Source: CAZAZQ01 sp964489705 (GTDB lineage Bacteria > Zixibacteria > MSB-5A5 > GN15 > FEB-12). From it: a stretch of DNA of 64,000 bases. The stretch spans positions 14,990 to 78,989 of the forward strand of contig CAZAZQ010000012.1 in the NCBI GenBank assembly GCA_964489705.1, given 5' to 3'. Under the pieces are notes generated by a model. The model was not told where the DNA came from. It did not search any database and saw nothing but the letters and a program-made list of their open reading frames with translations. Every line of letters starts with the position of its first letter. The stretch's first letter is position 1. The position numbers were made by a program, and so were the translations under genes. This document shows, piece after piece, positions 27,051 to 34,898 of the stretch.

Positions 27051-28553
27051 TTAGTTTTCAACGGTGTTAATCATTCCCACGACACGGTTTTTCTTCGTGA
27101 GATATTTTTGGGCGACTCGTTGTATATCTTCAGCCGTCACGGCGTTGATTCTATCCAGTTCTTTGAACAGTTCGTGCCAGTCTCCCCAGAACGATTGATA
27201 CGCCGCCAACTGGAGAGCAAGCCCCTGGTTGTCGTCGAGCTGGTTGATGAATGCGGCTTTGGCGCGAGCTTTGATTTTGGCGACTTCTTCTTCCGGGATG
27301 AGATGGTCTTTGACCTTTTCGACATCTTCGAAAATCGCCTTTTCGATTTCGTCATTGGTGTGACCGCTGGCGGCGATGACATAAATGATCATCATGGTCG
27401 GATACTTGTCGCCGGGAAACCCGATGAACCCGCCGAGGTTCATAGCCAATTTTTTGTCCTTCACCAGGTCTTTGTACAAGACGGAGGTACGCCCTTGCGC
27501 CAGATAGTCAACCAAGGCGTCGAGGGCGGGGCGGTCGGGATGGGTAAGTTCCGGGACATGCCAGCCCACGCCATAGATAGGCTGCGACGGGTCTTCCAGC
27601 ACGACGCGCCGTTCGCCGTTCTGTTCCGGTTCCACCGTGGCAATCCGTTCCGGGGCGGGACGGTAAGGGATACGTTCCCAGTATTGTTCCGCCAGCTTTT
27701 TCACTTCCTTGGGATCGACATCTCCCACGATGGCGACGACCAGGTTTGCCGGACTGTAATATTTTTCGAAGAAGGCTTTGGCTTCTTTGCGGGAATAATT
27801 CTGAATGTCGCTCATGTGACCGATGCCGGGAACGCCGTAGGGGTGTGCTTTATATGCAATCGCCAAGAACTCCTCCAGCAAACGGCCGAAGGGATTGGAA
27901 TCGGTTCGCATACGTCGTTCTTCTGCGACCACGTCCCGTTCCTTGTACATTTCCCGGAAAACCGGATTGAGGAAACGCTCCGATTCCAGCGCCATCCAGA
28001 GTTCCACTTTGTTGGACGGGAAACTGACAAAGAACGCTGTCATATCGGAAGCGGTAAAAGCATTCAAACCAACGCCGCCTTCGCGCTCGATGATATTCCC
28101 CAGTTCGTTTGGCTTGACCAGTTGGTAGGATGCCTCGCGGGCTTTTTCGTATTCTTCTTCCAACATCTTGATTTTCGCCGAATCGGCTAACCGTCCTTTT
28201 TTCCTTTCGGAACGCAGTGCCATGAAGATGGAATCTTCGGCGGCAATCAATTCCAATTCTTTTTTGATGTCTTTGGTGCCCAGAGTCGTCGTTCCCTTGA
28301 ACGCCATGTGTTCGAACATGTGCGCCAAGCCGGTGTATTCCTTCGGATCGTCGACGGAGCCGACGTTCGCCCAGGTGACGAAACTGGCGACGGGGGCATC
28401 ATGTCGTTCCATGACGATGACGGTTAAACCGTTTTTGAGGGTGAACATAGTCACCGATTTCTCCAGCTCGGTAAAGTCGAAGCCGGATGCGACGGTCACT
28501 ATGAGAAGGATACAACTCAAGAGCATGAGTACTATACGGGTAGTTCCTTTCAC
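27051..28553 (-). CDS. M16-family zinc peptidase, catalytic subunit
   Basis: This 500-residue exported peptidase has the intact zinc motif HMFEH (His78 to His82, in GLAHMFEHMAFKGT) and the distal Glu in RDVVAEERRM. A signal segment (RIVLMLLSCILLIVTVASG) opens the protein. The start is GTG at 28553, with GGAGGA eight bases before it; an upstream ATG inside that site seems less likely. M16 peptidases degrade short peptides and often work as two halves. Here the second half is encoded directly downstream as an inactive partner. The two are probably periplasmic. Confidence 0.92.
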   Translation of the reverse strand: MKGTTRIVLMLLSCILLIVTVASGFDFTELEKSVTMFTLKNGLTVIVMERHDAPVASFVTWANVGSVDDPKEYTGLAHMFEHMAFKGTTTLGTKDIKKELELIAAEDSIFMALRSERKKGRLADSAKIKMLEEEYEKAREASYQLVKPNELGNIIEREGGVGLNAFTASDMTAFFVSFPSNKVELWMALESERFLNPVFREMYKERDVVAEERRMRTDSNPFGRLLEEFLAIAYKAHPYGVPGIGHMSDIQNYSRKEAKAFFEKYYSPANLVVAIVGDVDPKEVKKLAEQYWERIPYRPAPERIATVEPEQNGERRVVLEDPSQPIYGVGWHVPELTHPDRPALDALVDYLAQGRTSVLYKDLVKDKKLAMNLGGFIGFPGDKYPTMMIIYVIAASGHTNDEIEKAIFEDVEKVKDHLIPEEEVAKIKARAKAAFINQLDDNQGLALQLAAYQSFWGDWHELFKELDRINAVTAEDIQRVAQKYLTKKNRVVGMINTVEN

Positions 28554-28801
28554 CTTTCGGTCCTCCATATGTATGTGGGTGAATGATTTCATTTATGCGG
28601 AAATAAACGGGGTGTCCAAGTAGTGTCAAGCGATTCGGAGAAAATGATTCCTGCAGAGAGTGAGAAAAGGAGAAAAGATCTCTCCTTACGGGAAAGACCT
28701 TCGACCGAGAAGCTTACACCACGCACGGAATCGTTCATAATGCGAAAGGAATACGAGAAATGATTCGAAATGTTTCAAAAAAATTTATTTTTTCACCGGG
28801 T

Positions 28802-28830
28802 GAAAAAGCCCGAACGTATGGTTCGGGCTT
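28802..28830 (-). terminator. rho-independent terminator after glgP
   Basis: A 10-bp perfect stem (aagcccgaac / gttcgggctt, 5-base loop) is followed by TTTTTC on the minus strand, 28 bases past the glgP stop. Confidence 0.88.
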
Positions 28831-28857
28831 GAGAGGAAGTTCAAAATATTTACTTTT

Positions 28858-31431
28858 CTACCACCAGCTAATCAGTTTTGGTTTGAAGGGATGGGGAAGG
28901 TGTTCGTTTTTGGGAATGATGCGAGCAGTGATGCCGTATCGTCCCGATTCGGTACAGGTTACTTCACCTGTGAAGGTGTATATGCCGTTCTCCCCTTGTG
29001 GGGGTGCGTCGCTCGATGTTGCCAGCTCCGCCGTGATGGGAGTGGGGTCTTGAATTTGTTCCTGGGAGTCCAGTTTCCCCGAGACGATTTGTACCTGCAC
29101 GTCGTCGGGAGTGATGTTGTCCAGATATACTTTTATTGTCACCGGAAATTTTTGCCCCACAAATAACGTGGGCCCCAAATCGGGGACTTCCACATCTTCA
29201 ATATGTATCTTCTCCCAGCTCGCAGTCATCCGTTCCAGCCAGGCGGTCACTTGTTTGGTCAATGCGAAGTCGTTTTCTTTCATCTCGATGCTGAGTTTGA
29301 TGGCAGGGATGTAGAACTGATTGGTGTAATTTCTCAGCATGTATTGGGTGGAAAAGCGCTCGCCCGCCATTTGAATGGCAGCTTTCATCTTAGCGATCCA
29401 TTTGACCGGGAAGCCGACTTCGTTTCGGTCGTAGAAAAGAGGAATGACTTCCCGTTCCAGGACGTTGTACAACATTTCCGCTTCGAGACGGTCTTGAATC
29501 TCGACGTTGTCGTATTCCTCCCCGTTGCCGATTTTGAAGCCGGTTTCATCGCTGTAGCCTTCTACCCACCAGCCGTCCAGAATGGAAACGTTGAGCGCTC
29601 CGTTTAAGGCTGCTTTCATTCCTGAAGTTCCCGAGGCTTCCTGCGGGCGACGGGGGGTGTTCAGCCAGACATCCACTCCTTGCACCAGGTACCGCGCCAC
29701 GTTGATGTCGTAATCTTCCAGGAAGATGATGCGATGGCGGAACTCGTCTTGAGTCGCATAGGAAACGATTTGCTTAATGATTTCTTTGCCGGGGTTGTCC
29801 AGGGGATGGGCTTTCCCGGAAATGATAATCTGTACCGGGCGGTCTTTGTTGTTAACGATTTTCTTGAGTCGTTCGATGTCGGTAAACAGAAGGTTCCCCC
29901 GTTTGTAGGTCGAGAAGCGGCGGGCGAACCCGATGGTGAGAATTTGTGGGTCGAGCAGTTGGTCGGCATGTTGGATTTCCAGTTGCGAGCTGCCTCGCCG
30001 GATGAGCTGTTGTTTGAGGCGTTTCCGGGCAAAGAAGACCAGTCGCTCCCGCCGTCGGTTGTGTGTCCGCCAGAGCTCGGCATCGGGAATTTTCTGAACC
30101 CGCTGCCACACTTCCGGGGCGCCGGGACGCTCTGTATAGCGCGGACCGAAATACGACTCGAACAACTCGCTCATGTCGTGGGAAATCCACGAGGCGGGGT
30201 GGACACCGTTGGTTATCGCTTTTATGGGGATTTCATCCCGCGGCAGTTCGGGCCAAATGTTGTGCCACATTTCCCGTGAGACCTTGCCGTGGAGTTGTGA
30301 TACGCCGTTGGCGAAGGCGGACATTTTCAATGCCGCCACCGTCATGCAGAACGGCTCCGTTTCGTCGTTCGGCATCACCCGTCCGAGAGCGAGGAAGTCT
30401 TTCCAATTCAACCCCAACTCTTCGATAATTTCACCGCAATAGCGGTGCACCAGCACCGGGTCGAATTTTTCGTTGCCGGCGGGAACGGGGGTGTGGGTAG
30501 TGAAGACCGTCGTCGACCAGACGTATTGGCTGGCTTCGGCAAAGCTCAGATGGTGCTCTTGCATCAGTTGTCGCAGGCGTTCCAAAGTGAGAAACCACGA
30601 ATGTCCCTCATTGAGGTGGTAAATGTCGGCTTCGATACCGACGGCGCGCAATGCTCTGACCCCGCCGATGCCCAACACGATTTCCTGCCGGATACGCATA
30701 TCTTTGTCGCCGCCGTAGAGGACGGAAGTGATGTCCCGGCATTTGGAAGAATTTTCCGGGATGTTGGTGTCCAGCAAATACAGCGGCGTCACGCCCACTT
30801 TTACCTGCCAAATTTGCACCTGCACCGGGGTGCGGTCGATATTGACGGTAATGCGGAGAGGCTTGTCGTCTTTGTCTTTAACCAGCTCCACCGGCATGTG
30901 GTACCAGTCGTTTTCTTCGTAGCGTTCTTGCTGCCAGCCGTCGCTGGAGAGAAACTGGCGGAAATAGCCGTAGCGGTAAAGCAAACCGACCGCCACAAAC
31001 GGCAACCCGAGGTCTGAGGCGGTTTTCAGGGTGTCACCCGAAAGAACTCCCAAGCCGCCGGAATAGACCGGCAAGCCGGTGTCGAGTCCGTATTCAAGGG
31101 AGAAATACGCCACATATTTGTTTTCAAATTCCCCGTACTTATAATGAAACCAGCGTTTGCCGGTCAGGTAGTTCCGATAGCGTTCGTATACGCGATCGAG
31201 ATTGGCGACGAAGCCGTCGTCGTTGGCGGCGCGCTGGAGGGTTTCCTGGGGGAGTTTAGAGAGCATCTCGACCGGATTCTGGTAACATGCTTCCCACATT
31301 TCCGGATCAAGGCGAATAAAGAGCTTAACCAGATCCCAATTCCAACTGTACCAAAGATTTCTGGCAAGCTCTTGAAGAGCGATAATCCGCTCCGGTAGTT
31401 TCGGTAAGACGAGGAACTGTTTTTTACGCAT
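28858..31431 (-). CDS. glgP: alpha-glucan (glycogen/maltodextrin) phosphorylase
   Basis: This 857-residue cytoplasmic GT35 enzyme belongs to the long-chain alpha-glucan phosphorylase branch typical of thermophiles and diverse anaerobes. It splits alpha-1,4-glucans with phosphate to glucose 1-phosphate. The N-terminal DUF3417-like region (LQELARNLWYSWNWDLV) and the PLP-binding segment (EASGTSGMKAALNGALN) are clear. AAGGAAGGT precedes the start. It is divergent from the phosphofructokinase at 31665, with 233 bases between, so glycogen breakdown and glycolysis may share a control region. Confidence 0.95.
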   Translation of the reverse strand: MRKKQFLVLPKLPERIIALQELARNLWYSWNWDLVKLFIRLDPEMWEACYQNPVEMLSKLPQETLQRAANDDGFVANLDRVYERYRNYLTGKRWFHYKYGEFENKYVAYFSLEYGLDTGLPVYSGGLGVLSGDTLKTASDLGLPFVAVGLLYRYGYFRQFLSSDGWQQERYEENDWYHMPVELVKDKDDKPLRITVNIDRTPVQVQIWQVKVGVTPLYLLDTNIPENSSKCRDITSVLYGGDKDMRIRQEIVLGIGGVRALRAVGIEADIYHLNEGHSWFLTLERLRQLMQEHHLSFAEASQYVWSTTVFTTHTPVPAGNEKFDPVLVHRYCGEIIEELGLNWKDFLALGRVMPNDETEPFCMTVAALKMSAFANGVSQLHGKVSREMWHNIWPELPRDEIPIKAITNGVHPASWISHDMSELFESYFGPRYTERPGAPEVWQRVQKIPDAELWRTHNRRRERLVFFARKRLKQQLIRRGSSQLEIQHADQLLDPQILTIGFARRFSTYKRGNLLFTDIERLKKIVNNKDRPVQIIISGKAHPLDNPGKEIIKQIVSYATQDEFRHRIIFLEDYDINVARYLVQGVDVWLNTPRRPQEASGTSGMKAALNGALNVSILDGWWVEGYSDETGFKIGNGEEYDNVEIQDRLEAEMLYNVLEREVIPLFYDRNEVGFPVKWIAKMKAAIQMAGERFSTQYMLRNYTNQFYIPAIKLSIEMKENDFALTKQVTAWLERMTASWEKIHIEDVEVPDLGPTLFVGQKFPVTIKVYLDNITPDDVQVQIVSGKLDSQEQIQDPTPITAELATSSDAPPQGENGIYTFTGEVTCTESGRYGITARIIPKNEHLPHPFKPKLISWW

Positions 31432-31579
31432 GTACCTTCCTTATGAGGGTGGTCCTTTCCATTCCTTCTTTTATTAGTTTATCGCCCATATTACGTGTCT
31501 ATTTTACAATGGAAGAGTGGTTTAAGTCAAGTTGAAGGTTGCCGAGAGAAAAGAAAAAGGGATTATGTCATTTTTATTT

Positions 31580-31608
31580 TTGACGACAATAGACTATAAG
31601 GCTATCTT
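31580..31608 (+). promoter_or_regulatory. possible promoter for the phosphofructokinase gene
   Basis: TTGACG (31580-31585), a 17-base spacer and TATCTT (31603-31608) lie in the AT-rich space between the divergent glgP and pfkA genes. A leader of about 50 nt would follow. Confidence 0.45.
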
Positions 31609-31664
31609 TTTGTTATAAAATACGTGCGAAAAAGAAAAAAACCTCAAAATAGATATGTAGGATT

Positions 31665-32813
31665 ATGGTACGAGCATCAAAACGAATCGGGGTATTGACC
31701 GGCGGGGGCGATTGTCCCGGGTTGAACGCCGTTTTGCGGGCGATTGTCAAAACGGCGGATCAGGATTACGATATTGAAGTCATCGGCTTTTTCGACGGCT
31801 ATGAAGGCTTGGTCGAAGGGCGGTACCGGGAATTGAACACCAAGGATGTCTCTGGTATTCTCGCCCGCGGCGGAACGATTTTGGGAACTTCCAACCGGGC
31901 TGACCCGTTCCACTACCCGGTTCTGGAAGGGGACGATTTCATTTACTTAGACCGTTCCAACCAGGCGGTACGGAATTTCGAATCGCTGGGTTTGGATGCT
32001 CTTATCGCCATCGGCGGTGATGGGACAATGGCGGCGTCCGCCGGGATGATAGGCAAAGGAATTCCTATTGTCGGGGTTCCCAAGACCATCGATAACGACT
32101 TGTGGGGCACCGACGTGACGTTCGGCTTCGATTCGGCGTTTGCCACCGCCACGGAAGCCATCGACAAAATTCATACCACCGCTCAGTCCCACCACCGGGT
32201 GATGATTGTCGAGGTGATGGGCAGGTATGCCGGTTGGCTGGCATTGTACTCCGGTATGGCTGGCGGCGGCGATATTATTCTTATGCCGGAGTTCCCGTAC
32301 GATATTGACGCCGTTTGCGAGGCGGTCAAAACCAGAAACGCTATGGGAAAAAAATTCTCAATCGTCGTGGTCGGTGAGGGTGCCAAGCCGATAGGTGGAG
32401 AGATGGTCGTCAAACGTACCGTCAAGGGTTCGCCCGATGCCATCCGCCTGGGCGGGATATCCAACCAGGTTGCCGCCCAGATTGAAGGGCTGACCAATAT
32501 CGAATGCCGGGTCACTATCTTAGGGCATTTGCTCCGCGGCGGTTCGCCGACCCCCTTTGACAGGATTTTGGCGACTCGTTTCGGCTCAGAAGCGGTACAT
32601 ATGGTGGTACGGGGAGAATTCGGCAAGATGGTGGCGATGAAAGGTGCCGAGATCGGTTCCACGCCGATTTCGGAGGTCGCCGGAAAATTGCGCGTCGTGA
32701 CGCCTGACCATCCCTTGGTTCGTACCGCCCGTTCGCTGGGAATCTGCTTGGGCGTTCCCAACGGTGTGTCGCTCGAGGAGGTCGCCAATCAAGAGGTGGC
32801 TCAAGAGGGCTAA
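31665..32813 (+). CDS. pfkA: 6-phosphofructokinase
   Basis: This 382-residue phosphofructokinase phosphorylates fructose 6-phosphate at C1 in glycolysis. Key motifs are GGGDCPGLNAVLRAIV (donor loop), GGDGTMAAS and PKTIDND. The Gly after GGD fits ATP use, but the Lys in PKTIDND is typical of the mixed/PPi-dependent group, so the donor cannot be told from sequence alone. TAGGA lies three bases before ATG. Length is slightly above the E. coli enzyme (320). Confidence 0.93.
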   Translation: MVRASKRIGVLTGGGDCPGLNAVLRAIVKTADQDYDIEVIGFFDGYEGLVEGRYRELNTKDVSGILARGGTILGTSNRADPFHYPVLEGDDFIYLDRSNQAVRNFESLGLDALIAIGGDGTMAASAGMIGKGIPIVGVPKTIDNDLWGTDVTFGFDSAFATATEAIDKIHTTAQSHHRVMIVEVMGRYAGWLALYSGMAGGGDIILMPEFPYDIDAVCEAVKTRNAMGKKFSIVVVGEGAKPIGGEMVVKRTVKGSPDAIRLGGISNQVAAQIEGLTNIECRVTILGHLLRGGSPTPFDRILATRFGSEAVHMVVRGEFGKMVAMKGAEIGSTPISEVAGKLRVVTPDHPLVRTARSLGICLGVPNGVSLEEVANQEVAQEG

Positions 32814-33151
32814 CCTTCCCGCGTGTCCGTGCGCCGGTTCGACGAAAGGAAAAAGGGGCGAATACCCGTACGGGAAGAATATCGTTCTCTCGAGGCGGCG
32901 GCAAAAAGGGAAGAGGAACTTTTTTGTCGTTTATTGGTATGCTTACTGCCGATAGTCATAAAGGTTCATGAAAAATTCAGTGCGGGTTAAAAATTGCCGC
33001 ATATAACCGTTGCGTCCGCCGCTTCAGGGTAGTATGGTGGGTTCAAGGGGGTGCGTCAAAAGGTCCGGAAACCGGTAGAAGAAAAGTTTGTTTCGGAATT
33101 TGAAAGACGGAATCGGCAAAGGAAACGACGGTTCATAACGAAAAGGATAAC
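32814..33151. other. intergenic region, 338 bases, nothing recognised
   Basis: No open frame with credible coding character, no clear terminator and no known RNA was found between the pfkA and LOG-family genes. A short purine-rich stretch and a promoter for the next gene are possible but not defined. Confidence 0.4.
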
Positions 33152-34027
33152 ATGAAAAAGAAAAGTTCCAAGCTCGATATTAAACGGATGGTGGAACGAC
33201 TGAAGAAGTCCCCCGCCTATCGGATAGCCTACTACGATAACGACTTTATCGACACCGACGACCTGCGGCCGGTGCGCTTGCAGTTGGAATTACTCAAACC
33301 GGAGTTGATTCTCCGTGAGCACCACATCAGTTCGACGATTGTGGTATTCGGAGGGACGAGAATCCTCGAACCTCGCAAGGCAAAAGCGCGGGTACGTAAG
33401 CTGGAGCGAATGCTTGAAAAGAACCCGGGGGATAAAGAACTGAAACGGCGTCTGCGGATTGCCAAATCCATTGAAGCGAAATCTCATTTTTACGATGAGG
33501 CGCGGGAGTTCAGCCGGATTGTCTCGGAAGAAAGTCAGAAGAACAACCATCACTATGTCATCGTGACCGGCGGCGGACCTGGTATCATGGAAGCGGCTAA
33601 CCGTGGAGCGTTTGATATCGGGGCAAAATCCATCGGGCTGAATATTTCCATTCCGATGGAACAGGAACCGAATCCGTACATTTCTCCGGAGCTGTGCATG
33701 CAGTTCCACTATTTTGCCTTACGGAAGATGCACTTTCTCTTGCGCGCCAAAGCACTGGTCGCTTTTCCGGGGGGCTACGGGACGATGGACGAGCTGTTCG
33801 AGGCGCTGACCCTTGTTCAAACCCGGGTGGTGAAGCGGTTGCCGATTATCCTTTTCGGAGAAGAGTACTGGCGTAAGGTCATCAATTTCGATTACCTCGT
33901 CGAAGAAGGCACCATCGACGAAGAGGACACGCATCTGTTTGTCTTTGCCGACAAAGCCAAAGATGCCTGGGAATATATCAAGTACTTCTACGAATCCCGC
34001 AGCAACCATTACCCTCGCCCGTTATAG
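33152..34027 (+). CDS. LOG-family (TIGR00730-type) putative nucleotide phosphoribohydrolase
   Basis: This 291-residue protein carries the Rossmann motifs of the LOG ('lysine decarboxylase-like') family: GGGPGIMEAANRGAFD and PGGYGTMDELFEALT. The Arg/Glu pairs in these loops cleave nucleoside 5'-monophosphates such as cytokinin nucleotides or AMP. About 90 extra N-terminal residues precede the core, including a charged helix. No lysine decarboxylase activity should be assumed. AAGGA precedes ATG at 33152. It faces the nitroreductase gene convergently, 16 bases apart. Confidence 0.85.
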   Translation: MKKKSSKLDIKRMVERLKKSPAYRIAYYDNDFIDTDDLRPVRLQLELLKPELILREHHISSTIVVFGGTRILEPRKAKARVRKLERMLEKNPGDKELKRRLRIAKSIEAKSHFYDEAREFSRIVSEESQKNNHHYVIVTGGGPGIMEAANRGAFDIGAKSIGLNISIPMEQEPNPYISPELCMQFHYFALRKMHFLLRAKALVAFPGGYGTMDELFEALTLVQTRVVKRLPIILFGEEYWRKVINFDYLVEEGTIDEEDTHLFVFADKAKDAWEYIKYFYESRSNHYPRPL

Positions 34028-34043
34028 TTTCTTCCGGCGAGGA

Positions 34044-34820
34044 CTATTTTTTCAAAAACCCTTGCTCCTGGAGGTAGCTCAATAGGTGCGGACGACGTGA
34101 GTCGGGTGCTTCGCTTGCCATCCGGCGGGCGGAATGTTCCGACCACGAATATTCTCCCGTAAAATGATGATATTTCTCCGGTTCGATTTGCCGGTCACGC
34201 AGGTAGCCGACTCGGTTGATAGTTTCATCGTAGGTCGCTATCGCCGTATCGAAAGATGAAGACGAATAGGTTTCCTTGAAATATATCGCTTCCACGGGGA
34301 GCCTGGGCTTGCGTTTGGGCGGTCTCTTCGGATACCCCAGCGACATCCCCATGACCGGATAAACAAAGCGCGGGAGATTGAGCAGGGCGCTGACTTTTTC
34401 AATATGGTTTCGGATGCCGCCGACCATCACCCCGCCAAGACCCAACGCCTGCGCCGCCATGAGAGCTCGTCCGGCAACCAAAGCGGCGTCTACGGTAGCG
34501 ACGACGAACATTTCCGTATACTCCCCTTGAAAGGGATATCCTTTTTTGCTGTTTATGCGGTACAGACGGTATAAATCGGCACAAAACACCAAGAATAGCG
34601 AGCAGGCGGCAACATGGTTTTGATTGCCGCACAATTGCGCCAGCGTTTCCTTGGTCGTCCGGTTACGAATCCCGATTATCGAATATGCCTGGAGATTTGA
34701 CGAGGTCGGCGAACGTTGTGCCGTCGTAATGATGGTTCTTTCTTGCTCTTCCGTTATCTCTTGGTCGGTGAAGTGTCTGACCGAAGCATGGCTGTCGAGA
34801 AACTCGAGAATTTCGTTCAT
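34044..34820 (-). CDS. NfsA/FRP-type FMN-dependent nitroreductase
   Basis: This 258-residue oxidoreductase of the nitroreductase family most resembles NfsA/flavin reductase P. It has the FMN-binding start SHASVRHFTD, the substrate-loop segment TAQRSPTSSNLQAYSII, the dimer helix region and the C-terminal LSLGYPKRPPKRKPRLP. It would reduce nitro-compounds, quinones or flavins with NAD(P)H. AGGAGGG precedes the start. It lies just downstream of the large metzincin gene on the same strand (78 bases). Confidence 0.9.
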   Translation of the reverse strand: MNEILEFLDSHASVRHFTDQEITEEQERTIITTAQRSPTSSNLQAYSIIGIRNRTTKETLAQLCGNQNHVAACSLFLVFCADLYRLYRINSKKGYPFQGEYTEMFVVATVDAALVAGRALMAAQALGLGGVMVGGIRNHIEKVSALLNLPRFVYPVMGMSLGYPKRPPKRKPRLPVEAIYFKETYSSSSFDTAIATYDETINRVGYLRDRQIEPEKYHHFTGEYSWSEHSARRMASEAPDSRRPHLLSYLQEQGFLKK

Positions 34821-34898
34821 CGTTATTTTCCCTCCTGTTGTGATACGGAAAAGGCGGAAGATACTCTCCCGCCCGTTCGTTGAACTATTTCTTTCGCT

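Noticed and set aside
25244..28190. Long plus-strand open frames across 25244-26929 and 26946-28190
   Set aside because: They lie opposite the M16 pair. Their composition is that of a reversed coding strand and there is no start signal.
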